A stretch of DNA of 64,000 bases, from assembly GCA_031769625.1 (NCBI GenBank), contig JAUIMM010001587.1, positions 365,906-429,905 of the forward strand. The letters are read 5' to 3'. Positions 55,901-64,000 of this stretch are shown here, one piece after another. The notes beneath the pieces were generated by a model. The model saw nothing but the letters and a program-made list of their open reading frames with translations, had not been told where the DNA came from and ran no database searches. Within the stretch, counting starts at the first letter, position 1, and every line of letters starts with the position of its first letter. Source of the stretch: Taudactylus pleione. Its lineage: Eukaryota; Chordata; Amphibia; Anura; Myobatrachidae. The translations under genes were made by a program, and so were the position numbers.

Positions 55901-56064
55901 TCCTCACACATTTTACAAAGCAGAATTATTATTATTATTATTAGCTATAACAGCCAGTGAGACAAAATGGCGCCGTGGCGTGTTACTCCGAGGCCAGAGC
56001 GCTAGCAGCCGCCCTGACTGACGCTGCAGCAGCACAGAGTACATCTCACACACGAGCCTCCCCT

Positions 56065-56295
56065 CCGTCCTGTATATAACAGGTCGGCCACGCCCACATG
56101 CCGGCGTGGGTGACGTCACACTCCTCTTTTAGCGAATCGCGCGTTTGCTCAATCCATCCATCCCAGCAACAGGTCCAGCCTGATTGGTAAGTAGCCGCTC
56201 CAATGGCAAGCGTCAGGGCACTGCGGAGATGCGCGGCTATTGGCCGGCGCCGGGAAGGGGCGGTGACTGCCTGGTGTAGCGGGACCCGTAAGTAC
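56065..56295 (+). promoter_or_regulatory. CpG-rich promoter-like region upstream of FDFT1-like exon 1
   Basis: GC- and CpG-rich compared with all neighbours. It holds a tatataa at about 56074, a CRE-type tgacgtcac at about 56111, inverted CCAAT boxes (ctgattgg at about 56179, gctattggcc at about 56237) and a GC box ggggcgg at about 56256. A cgtcacccacgc on the minus strand (about 56103) is close to the sterol regulatory element TCACCCCAC. FDFT1 is a known SREBP target with CCAAT and SRE sites, so the arrangement fits, but the site assignments are by eye. Confidence 0.5.
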
Positions 56296-56411
56296 CCGCA
56301 GGGCACGCGGAGGTGCAGATCTACAACCTGCTCAGGTTCAAGGAGTGTGGCTGCTGGGTTATCATACCCAAGATGTACTGGGTGGGGTTACAGAGAACTG
56401 GCTGGCAGCAG
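56296..56411 (+). pseudogene. FDFT1: squalene synthase exon 1 homologue
   Basis: The frame reads GHAEVQIYNLLRFKECGCW then VIIPKM, aligning with the conserved N-terminus of vertebrate squalene synthase (family pattern GHPEE-YNL-RF...PKM). It continues in frame nine further codons to a CAG/GTGAGA donor at 56412; a weaker donor at 56382 would give the usual exon length. The phase at both is 0, as in the known gene. The expected upstream start is missing: in this frame a TAA lies at 56289 with no ATG, and the AAGTAC preceding it is out of frame. Substitutions at normally conserved sites add to the case for a pseudogene or a very divergent paralogue. Confidence 0.7.
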
Positions 56412-56422
56412 GTGAGAGCAGT

Positions 56423-57471
56423 TGAGGGTATCCAAGTACCTGCTATTTACCTATCCTAGAGAGTGTCCCATTACCTGATGCTCACCTGTCCTAGAGGGTG
56501 TCCCAGTACCTGATACCTGTCCTATAGGGTGTCCCAGTACCTGATACCTGTCCTAGAGGGTGTCACAGTACCTGCTACTTACCTGTCCTAGAGGGTGTCC
56601 CAGTACCTGCTACTTACCTGTCCTAGAGGGTGTCCCAGTACCTGCTACTTACCTGTCCTAGAGGGTGCCCCAGTACCTGATTCTCACCTGTCCTAGAGGG
56701 TGTCCCAGTACTTGATTCTCACCTGTCCTAGAGGGTGTCCCAGTACCTGATTCTCACCTGTCCTAGAGGGTGTCCCAGTACCTGATACCTGTCCTAGAGA
56801 GTCCCAGTACCTGCTACTCACCTGTCCTAGAGGGTGTCCCAGTACTTGATACTCACCTGATACCTGTCCTATAGGGTGTCCCAGTACCTGCTACTTACCT
56901 GATACCTGTCGAGGGTGTCCCAGTACCTGCTACGTACCTGTCCTAAAGGGTGTTCCAGTACCTGATTCTCAACTGTCCTAGAGGGTGACCCAGTACCTGA
57001 TACTCACCTGATACCTGTCCTAAAGGGTGTCCCAGTACCTGATACTCACCTGATACCTGTCCTAGAGGGTGTCCCAATACCTGATACCTGTCCTAGAGGG
57101 TGTCCCAGTACCTGATACCTGTCCTAAAGGGTGTCCCAGTACCTGATTCTCACCAGTCCTAGAGGGTGTCCCAGTACCTGATACCTGTCCTAGAGGGTGT
57201 TCCAGTACCTGATACGTGTCCTAGAGGGTGTCCCAGTACCTGATTCTCACCTGATACCTGTCCTAGAGGGTGTCCCAGTACCTGATACCTGTCCTAGAGG
57301 GTGCCCCAGTACCTGCTACTTACGTGTCCTAGAGGGTGTCCCAGTACCTGATACCTGTCCTAGAGGGTGTCCCAGTACCTGCTACTTGCCTGTCCTATAG
57401 GGTGTCCCAGTACCTGATACCTGTCCTAGAGGGTGTCCCAGTATCCTGCTACTCATCTGTCTTAAACCCCT
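56423..57471 (+). repeat. minisatellite in FDFT1-like intron 1
   Basis: Dozens of imperfect copies of cctgtcctagagggtgtccc followed by agtacctgatactcac or shorter variants, with units of roughly 30-50 bp from a variable tail. The array resumes at 57903-57985 on the far side of an inserted element. The open frames across it (for example VLEGVPVPDTCPRG) are repeat artefacts. Confidence 0.95.
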
Positions 57472-57475
57472 TTTA

Positions 57476-57898
57476 CACCAGAGCTAAAAACCGGGTTATT
57501 GTAGGGTTAACCCGGATAGCTCCTTGGTGTAAAGGGGGAAAAGGTTGGATTGCCGGGTCGAGTGACCCGGAAATCCAACCCAGGTAACTAGCAGGGTTTA
57601 ACACGGGAATAACCCGTGAAACCCTGCAGTGTAAACGGCGCGATCTGGGTCAGGGTGACCTGGATCGTGCCGCTTGCCTGCCAATTGGCCGGCTTCAGTG
57701 GCCCTTGGAGATGACGTCATCTCCAAGCGTCCTCTTCAACGCCGGAAAAGCCAGGGTCTCTGGAGACCCTGCTCCGGTGTGAATGGCGCCGACTCTGGAA
57801 AATCCTGGGTCTGCGCTAGCTAAATTCCGGGTCTGATCCGGATTGGAACCCTGTTTCAACCTCCGGGTCAGACATGGAATTTAGGTGTAAAAGCGGTA
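57476..57898. mobile_element. TTAA-flanked MITE inside the minisatellite
   Basis: TTAA at 57472-57475 and TTAG at 57899-57902 flank ends aaccccttttacacc and ggtgtaaaagcggt, imperfect inverted repeats. The TTAA duplication fits piggyBac or Kolobok superfamilies. The interior has paired acccggg and ccgggt segments. It splits the minisatellite array. Confidence 0.75.
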
Positions 57899-58137
57899 TT
57901 AGTGTCCTGCTACTACTGACATGTCCTATCCTAAAGGGTGTCCCAGTATTTTGCTACTGCTCACCTGTCCTAGAGGTCATCCCAGACCCTACTTAGAAGA
58001 GCAGTGGTCATCAGTCACTATTGACTGTGAACAGGCTGCAGGAAAGGGGGCCGAGAGAAGGCCGCTTGTTGCAGTAATGCTTTGCTCCCCAAAACCTGTC
58101 CTCCTGCAGATTTCATCCTGTGTCTCTGCCCTGACAG

Positions 58138-58235
58138 GTCTCAATGAGCGACAGCATACAGATTTGCTACAAGTACCTGTACCAGACCAGCCAGAGCTTT
58201 GCATCCGAGATCCAAGCCCTGGACGGGGAACTGCG
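58138..58235 (+). pseudogene. FDFT1: squalene synthase exon 2 homologue
   Basis: After a CCTGACAG acceptor a 98-bp open exon encodes SMSDSIQICYKYLYQTSQSF and ASEIQALDGELR. It matches the first substrate-binding helix of squalene synthase, the ER enzyme that condenses two farnesyl diphosphates into squalene. Phase 0 at its start and a break after the second base of the last Arg codon match the known gene. The Arg of the invariant TSRSFA block (Arg52 in the human protein, which contacts diphosphate) is Gln here, and the donor is a weak GTCGGT. The next exon with the DTLEDD motif was not found in the remaining 5.7 kb. Confidence 0.8.
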
Positions 58236-59165
58236 GTCGGTAGCCAGCCTATCGCCATGTGCTAATCCATTTCCCGCTGTAAGCTGCAAAACTAGCATTT
58301 TTTTTCTTAGTTTGTTTATTTGTATGCCGTGTGTTTTGTGTGCATAAATATTAGTACCCTCATGTGTATTCAGCAATTTCGTGCAAACATTGAATTTTGT
58401 TTTCTTTCTTAAAACTGGCCCAAGGTCATAAGAGGAACAACCTTTGCCCAAATTGGCACAGTTACGATTTGCACCAATAATTACCTCACATAAAGGAACT
58501 ATTGTACGGCAGCTCCCTGGTAATATGTCTGTTCGGGGACGGGAAATGGATGCTTTGCTAAATGATCTTATTAACACTGTGCTGGCCATGTTGGAGCCTG
58601 GCATCGCATGTTGTATCGCATTGACCCATAGAGCTTTCCGATGAGATCCCGCTATAGTTACTGGCGGTGATTAATTTTTTTTAGAGAGACCCTTTCATCC
58701 AGTACCACACATCTATGTGCAAATCCACCAATACTGCATTTAGACCAAAATACCGGGTCAGACCCGGGTTTTTGAACATGGTTTCATGCCATGTCACAGC
58801 TGCTCACGCCCCTTTCACAGTGCACCTTCGACCCGGGTTATTCCCGTGTCAGTCCTGCAAAACCGTATATGTCGTAAGAAATTTACTCCACAGCTGCCAG
58901 TCAGATTACTTTAGGTATGATCTGGATCAAATGACCCGGGTCGTGCCTTTCACACAGCAGCCGAGCCGGATCGGACCCAGGAATAACCCTGGTCTCTACC
59001 AGGGTCGAGATCCCGGGACAGACAAACCCTTTCAGACCAAGCCAGGACCCGGGTTGTCTCAGCAATTATTCCCGGGTTAGAGGGTTCATCTAAAAAGGGT
59101 ATAAGACCCTTCCATGTCAGTCACTATATGAACATAAATCAATCAGCAACTTTACCACAATGTAT
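58236..59165. other. putative FDFT1-like intron 2 with a MITE-like block
   Basis: No further exon is seen. The part 58738-59100 contains accgggtcagacccggg, cccctttcacagtgcacc and acccgggttattcccg phrases related to the interior and ends of the TTAA element at 57476, so it is probably a second, decayed copy of a similar family. Confidence 0.45.
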
Positions 59166-59219
59166 TAAGGGTCTGATTCAGCAGAGATCGCTATTGCAGC
59201 TGCGATTTCGCATGGAGTT

Positions 59220-60960
59220 CTGCTGCGTATATAATGAATGCAATCTCAAAGCCGGCATAGAGACACCCACTGCCGCTATCTCACATCTGTAATACCTTGC
59301 AGTCCTGCGTATACAGAAACAGACAAATCTCAGGTGCACAACTCCAAATTATTAATATATATAAATGCAATAAAATTTTGCAATCAATAGAGGTTTTTAG
59401 CATAATCATGGCCAAGGTTATGGGCCTACCCACCATATCCAGATAACCTCTTTCGGGTAGGTCCCTAACATACTAGGGTTCAAATCCAGAGCGCAGGACC
59501 CCCCAAAACTGGCCCAGCCAAGCTGCCCCAGGGCACCACCATAGTAAGAAAAGTGCAGTGTAAAGAGATACATAATATGTTAGGGACCTACCCGAAAGAG
59601 GTTATCTGGATATGGTGGGTAGGCCCATAACCTTGGCCATGATTATGCTAAAAACCTCTATTGATTGCAAAATGTTATTGCATTTATATATACTATTAAT
59701 AATTTGGAGTTGTGCACCTGAGATTTGTCTGTTTCTGTGCCTGCAATAAGTCTCATCAGGTAACACCTCCCATTATAAATATTCAGGTTGTGCAGTCCAG
59801 AAATCTTTCCCATATACTCTATTTAATGTGCTTTATTGCACTTCTGAGGGAAAGGAGACGCCTCCATTCTGGACTAGCACCCTTCCTTATTGGTTTAAAA
59901 GCATGGAGTATGGTAATGTATATGCACACTGTATTAGGCACAATTCTAGGGAAGTCCTACAAGTTATATACTGTAGTGCAACTTTGGTTCATTTTTGGGG
60001 CGTGGGTCCCCCTGGATTGCGTTGGTTGATCTGTCTCAGGACACCGCATTATAACACATTTTCCTTTATAACACATTTTAACCCTTCACTGTGTGTCTAA
60101 TATATATGTACTTCACTTTTTTATTTTCATTCTTTATATGCAGCTGCTCCTAACTATCTCTTTACACTGCACTTTTCTTACTATGGTGGTGCCCTGGGGC
60201 GGCTTGGCTGGGCCAGTTTTGGGGGGTCCTGCGCTCTGGATTTGAACCCTAGTATGTTAGGGACCTACCCGAAAGAGGTTACCTGGATATGGTGGGTAGG
60301 CCCATAACCTTTGCCATGATTATGCTAAAAACCTCTATTGATTGCAAAATTTTATTGCATTTATATATTATTAATAATTTGGAGTTGTGCACCTGAGATT
60401 TGTCTGTTTCTGTGCCTGCAATTAGTCTCATCAGGTAGCACCTCCCATCATATATATAGTCAGGTTGTGCAGTCCAGAAATCTTTCCCATATAGTCCTGC
60501 GTATACATCAGGAACATCAGCCACTGCTCAGCCAGCATAGAGACGCCCACTACTGCTATCTCACATCTGTAATATTCACAGTCCTGTGTATACATCTGTA
60601 ACATGAGCCACAGCTCAGCCAGCATAGAGACGCTCACTACTGCTTTCTCACATCTGTAATACCTCACAGTCCTGTGTATACATCTGTAACATCAGCCACA
60701 GCTCAGCCAGCATAGAGACGCTCACTACTGCTATCTCACATCTGTAATATTCACAGTCCTGTGTATACATCTGTAACATGAGCCACAGCTCAGCCAGCAT
60801 AGAGACGCTCACTACTGCTATCTTACATCTGTAATACCTCCTAGTCCTGTGTATACATCTGTAACATCAGCCACAGCTCAGCCAGCATAGAGACGCTCAC
60901 TACTGCTTTCTCACATCTGTAATACCTTGCAGTTCTGCATATACATCAGAAACATCAAGC
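59220..60960 (+). repeat. 88-bp tandem array, interrupted
   Basis: The phrase catagagacgc recurs at 60536, 60623, 60711, 60798 and 60886, a period of 87-88 bp, with agtcctgtgtatacatc and ctcacatctgtaatacc in every unit. A further unit at about 59258-59314 lies on the other side of the element at 59315-60492. Confidence 0.9.
59315..60492. mobile_element. inverted, multi-copy element with 14-bp target duplication
   Basis: The 14-bp agtcctgcgtatac occurs at 59301-59314 and 60493-60506, flanking the insert. The insert begins with a segment (59315-59570) that is the reverse complement of two plus-oriented segments (59575-59740 and 60135-60430) sharing ttagggacctacccgaaaga and ggagttgtgcacctgagatt. 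An inverted, truncated copy joined to direct copies resembles how Penelope-like elements integrate, but I see no protein, so the class is open. Confidence 0.65.
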
Positions 60961-61784
60961 AACATCGGCCCCTCACGCACAATTACAGCAGGTCTGACCT
61001 ACCACAGAAACTGCAAGTCTTGTTGCACGCAGTGAGTACACAAGCTGCGTATGTCTTCTCAGGGCTAATTTATGCACGCCCATGCAACGGCATTCATATG
61101 GGCAGGCACGCCTGCGTTTCTCCGACCACTCCCTCGTCACCACCCCCAAATGCTCACAGCCTGTCACTCACTCTGCATGGGTTTTATTCTGCTTGAGCGG
61201 TCGCAAAGTGATTGCAATGCTAGCAGTACGCACCACCGAACGATCTGCGTATGCTGTTGCAGTTTTTCGGTGGGGGAGGGGCGGTATGGATGCGTCAAGT
61301 GTTTTAAACATTGCACGCGGTCGCAGCAAGCAAGTTTTTAAAATTGCGTTTTTATAATACGAGAATATACTTGCACCCATTTCTCCTGGTCTGGGATGGA
61401 GAAAACTTCTCTCCAGGTTTTTTTTTCGCCTGTTTTTTGGCGAAAATTTCACCGTTTTTTTTTTTTTTTTCGTGGAAAACGGCCCTAAGTCTGATGAGTA
61501 AACTAGAGTGCAAATGGGACAATCAGTAGCTGGGGAGGTGGATGGGACTTGGAAATTATATTTAAATTACAATCTTCATCATATACTAGGTCTGTTTCTC
61601 TAATCTTTACTCAGCAGGATGCTTTCTTTACAGAGGGTGTTAGTTTAGGCACTTGGCCAGTGATCTAGGAACATTTCTGTAGTTGGCTCGAAGACTTTAT
61701 GTTCTTTATGTAGCAGAAAAGGAGTCACTTCCTTATAAAGTTACGTGGTCATTACATATAGTGATGCGTGATCAGACGCACGTA
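60961..61784. other. no gene; subterminal-like GC-rich stretch
   Basis: The part 61010-61330 has gcatgcgcc-like and gcgtttctccgaccactccc motifs resembling the subterminal Harbinger sequence near 8540-8720. T-rich tract at 61450-61472. No gene is seen. Confidence 0.4.
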
Positions 61785-63228
61785 CACTACTGTTCAAAAG
61801 TTTGGGGTCACTTAGAAATGTCCTTATTTTTTAAAGAAAAGCACTGTTTTTTTCAATGAAGATAACATTAAATTAATCAGAAATACACTCTATACATTGT
61901 TAATGTGGTAAATGACTATACTAGCTGCAAACGTCTGTTTTTTAAAGGAATATCTACATAGGTGTATAGAGGCTCATTTCCAGCAACCATCACTCCAGTG
62001 TTCTAATGGTACATTGTGTTTGCTAAGCGTGTTGGAAGACTAATGGATGGTTTGAAAACCCTTGTGCAATTATGTTAGCACAGCTGAAAACGGGTTTGCT
62101 CGTTAGAGAAGCTATAAAACTGTCCTTCCTTTGAGCTAGTTGAGTATCTGGAGCATCACATTTGTGGAATCGATTATACTCTCCAAATGGCCAGAAAAAG
62201 AGAACTTTCATGTGAAACTCGTCAGTCTATGCTTGTTCTTAGAAATTAAGGCTATTCCATGTGAGAAATTGCCAAGAAACTGAACATTTCCTACAACGAT
62301 GTGTACTACTCCCTTCAGATAACAGCACAAACAGGCTCTAACTAGACTCCGGGATGCTGGCCTTCTAGGCAGAGTGGCAAAGAAAAAGCCATATCTGAGA
62401 CTGGCCAATAAAAGGAAAAGATTAATATGGGCAAAAGAACACAGACATTGGACAGAGGAAGATTGGAAAAAAGTGTTATGGACAGATGAATCGAAGTTTG
62501 AGGTGTTTGGATCACACAGAAGAACATTTGTGAGACGCAGAACAAGTGAAAAGATGCTGGAAGAGTGCCTGACGCCGTCTGTCAAGCATGGTGGAGGTAA
62601 TGTGATGGTCTGGGGCTGCTTTGGTGCTGGTAATGGGGGAGATTTGTACAAGGTAAAAGGGATTTTGAATAAGGAAGGCTAACACTCCATTTTGCAACGC
62701 CATGTCATACCCTGTGGACATCACTTGATTGGAGCCAATTTCCTCCTCCAACAGGACAATGACCCAAAGCACACCTCCAAATTATGCAAGAACTATTTAG
62801 GGAAGAAGCAGGCAGCTGGTATTCTGTCTGTAATGGAGTGGCCAGCGCAGTCACCAGATCTCAACCCCATTGAGCTGTTGTGGGAGCAGCTTGACCGTAT
62901 GGTACGCAAGAAGTACCCATCAAGCCAAATCAACTTGTGGGAGGTCATCAGGAAACGTGGGGTGACATTTCTTCAGATTACCTCAACAAATTAACAGCTA
63001 GAATGCCAAAGATCTGCAATGCTGTAATTGCTGCAAAAGGAGCATTCTTTGACGAAAGCAAAGTTTGAAGGACAAAATTATTATTTCAAATAAAAATCAT
63101 TATTTCTAACCTTGCCAATGTCTTGACTATATGTTCTATTCATTTTGCAACTCATTTGATAAATAAAAGTCAGTTTTCATGTAAAACATGAAATTGTCTG
63201 GGTGACCCCAAACTCTTGAACGGTAGTG
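61785..63228 (+). mobile_element. Tc1-like transposon with DD38E transposase, 1444 bp
   Basis: Begins CACTACTGTTCAAAAGTTTG and ends with AACTCTTGAACGGTAGTG, flanked by TA (61783-61784, 63229-63230). The ends are inverted repeats with few mismatches around ggggtcac. It carries one plus-strand transposase pseudogene. A full element with both ends is present. Confidence 0.92.
62187..62994 (+). pseudogene. Tc1/mariner transposase, DD38E spacing
   Basis: Begins MARKRELSCETRQSMLVLRN, then a stop, IAKKLNISYNDVYYSL, and in the ORF from 62374 KKPYLRLANKRKRLIWAKEH, VLWTDESKFEVFGSH (first Asp), VKHGGGNVMVWGCFGAGNGG. After a TAA at about 62680 it continues QQDNDPKHTSKLCKNYLGKK (second Asp) and PAQSPDLNPIELLWEQLD (Glu). 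Counting codons gives 38 residues between the second Asp and the Glu, which I associate with the DD38E (Intruder-type) sister family of Tc1. The end reads VTFLQITSTN and TAA in this frame; the true C-terminus (AKICNAVIAAKGAFF) continues in another frame. Confidence 0.88.
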
Positions 63229-63605
63229 TATGTTCTTACTTATGTGGCTGTGGCCATAATCCTATATTAGAGGCAGATCTAACTTGGGAAATAATTGAAT
63301 GTTGTACCTAACGCTCACCTTCTTGGTGTACGGTTAAGCTTCATCTATTTGCCCATTGTTTTTACTATCCTCATTTATCACCATTGTAACTCATCAGTGC
63401 CCCACAAGCCAATGTTACAAATCCTCCCAGAGAGCTGGACTAGCAGGATCTTCTCAGCATTCAGCAGGAAATGGCTTTTCGGCCATGGTAAGTGGTTGGT
63501 CAGAGCTCGCTAGTGGAGCAGAGCCAACAGGACTGTCCACTTCCCCTGGAATTGCTGGACAGGTGACCATGCCAGTCTCACTGTCCCTGGTGGCCCTCCT
63601 ACCTC
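63229..63605. other. no gene recognised
   Basis: Short unconserved frames only; no domain or repeat end that I can support. Confidence 0.4.
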
Positions 63606-63614
63606 ATGTATACT

Positions 63615-64000
63615 TAGTGTTCCCTCTAGCTCCGGCGGCAGGCAGGGCGCCGGAGCTAGAGAGGGCAATCTTGTGTGCGCGCCCGAAAAGGGGCCGTGGT
63701 TATGAAATGGTGGAGTGTCTATAAGACGCGTGCCCTTTTCGTCATACTTGGGGGCGTGCCCGGCGCTTACGGACATGCCGGGCAGCCCCCAAGCGCTGCA
63801 GAAAGGGAGAATAGATGCCGGGCGCATGCGCCCGGCATCTATTCGGCGGCGCCGGATCACCGCATGTTTGTCCACCCGCGGGACACTGCGTCCCGCGGGT
63901 GAGAACGGCTCCCGCAGGCTGTTAGGGCAGGGCGCTTTTTGCCCTCCTCCTGGAGGGCAGGGTGCTTTTTGCCCTCCAGAAGGAGGGCAGGGCACCACGC
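63615..64000. mobile_element. hairpin-rich MITE, cut by window end
   Basis: Starts near tagtgttccctctagctc, an end type seen in hAT-like vertebrate MITEs. Then come successive palindromes: ctctagctccggc...gccggagctagag (63627-63661), gcccggc...gccgggc (63757-63784), gatgccgggcgcatgcgccc...(63815-63841) and cccgcgggacactgcgtccc...(63875-63899). It ends in two to three copies of a gggcagggcgctttttgccc unit. The right terminus is outside the window. Confidence 0.5.

Noticed and set aside
56203..56415. Arg-rich ORF starting MASVRALRRCAAIG as the true FDFT1 start
   Set aside because: It reads the exon 1 homologue in another frame; only the other frame gives the squalene synthase match with the correct splice phase.
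57197..57587. Open frames encoding VLEGVPVPDTCPRG-type repeats
   Set aside because: They are translations of the intron minisatellite, with no start context or homology.

Overview
This window is repeat-dominated nuclear DNA from a vertebrate, most likely an anuran amphibian with a large genome. The reasons are spliced coding fragments, no bacterial gene layout, a dense mixture of PIF/Harbinger, Tc1/mariner, hAT, Penelope-like, L1-type and Gypsy-type elements, MITE families I associate with frog genomes, and one recognisable animal gene, squalene synthase (FDFT1). I worked by reading only; the species call and all family names are from pattern recognition, not from a search.

Layout. 0.5-9.4 kb: an intron-bearing Tc1/IS630-type (DD34E) transposase gene, split in its third coding exon by a 7.5-kb Harbinger element (1273-8767; 3-bp target duplication TAT) that carries a HARBI1-like nuclease pseudogene and two Myb/SANT-like accessory genes. 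9.8-11.2 kb: a solo LTR with 5-bp target duplication. 11.2-15 kb: DNA saturated with TACNGTA heptamers, with five tRNA-like sequences and a triplicated 73-bp unit. 15.5-17.7 kb: Harbinger remnants with duplicated exons and an inserted MITE. 19.5-23.7 kb: a broken Tc1 and a truncated L1. 24-26.9 kb: Harbinger fragments on both strands. 28-33.5 kb: a LINE tail, a Gypsy pol region whose integrase holds a 10 x 24-bp in-frame repeat, and a hAT element nesting two further elements. 34-40.4 kb: Penelope-like pieces, a hAT transposase tail and an almost complete Tc1 with long terminal inverted repeats. 41.9-47.7 kb: a near full-length L1 with 16-bp target duplications, followed by two Harbinger exons separated by 2.6 kb. 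52-55 kb: two copies of a pogo/Tigger-like MITE and a Penelope fragment broken by an element made of about ten consecutive hairpins. 56-58.3 kb: a CpG-rich promoter-like stretch and two exons homologous to FDFT1 exons 1 and 2, separated by a minisatellite; several defects suggest an unprocessed pseudogene. 59-61 kb: an 88-bp tandem array interrupted by an inverted element. 61.8-63.2 kb: a Tc1-like element with DD38E spacing.

Almost every coding segment is decayed (frameshifts, stops, truncations), so the window records layered insertion rather than a working gene set. The most unusual signal is the TACNGTA saturation. These heptamers equal the canonical footprint (TA-3 bp-TA) left when a Tc1/mariner element with CAG ends excises, and copies of the same repeat elsewhere in this window lack the extra 5 or 10 bases exactly at a TA. 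The later Harbinger and LTR insertions are nearly free of them, which dates the process before those insertions.
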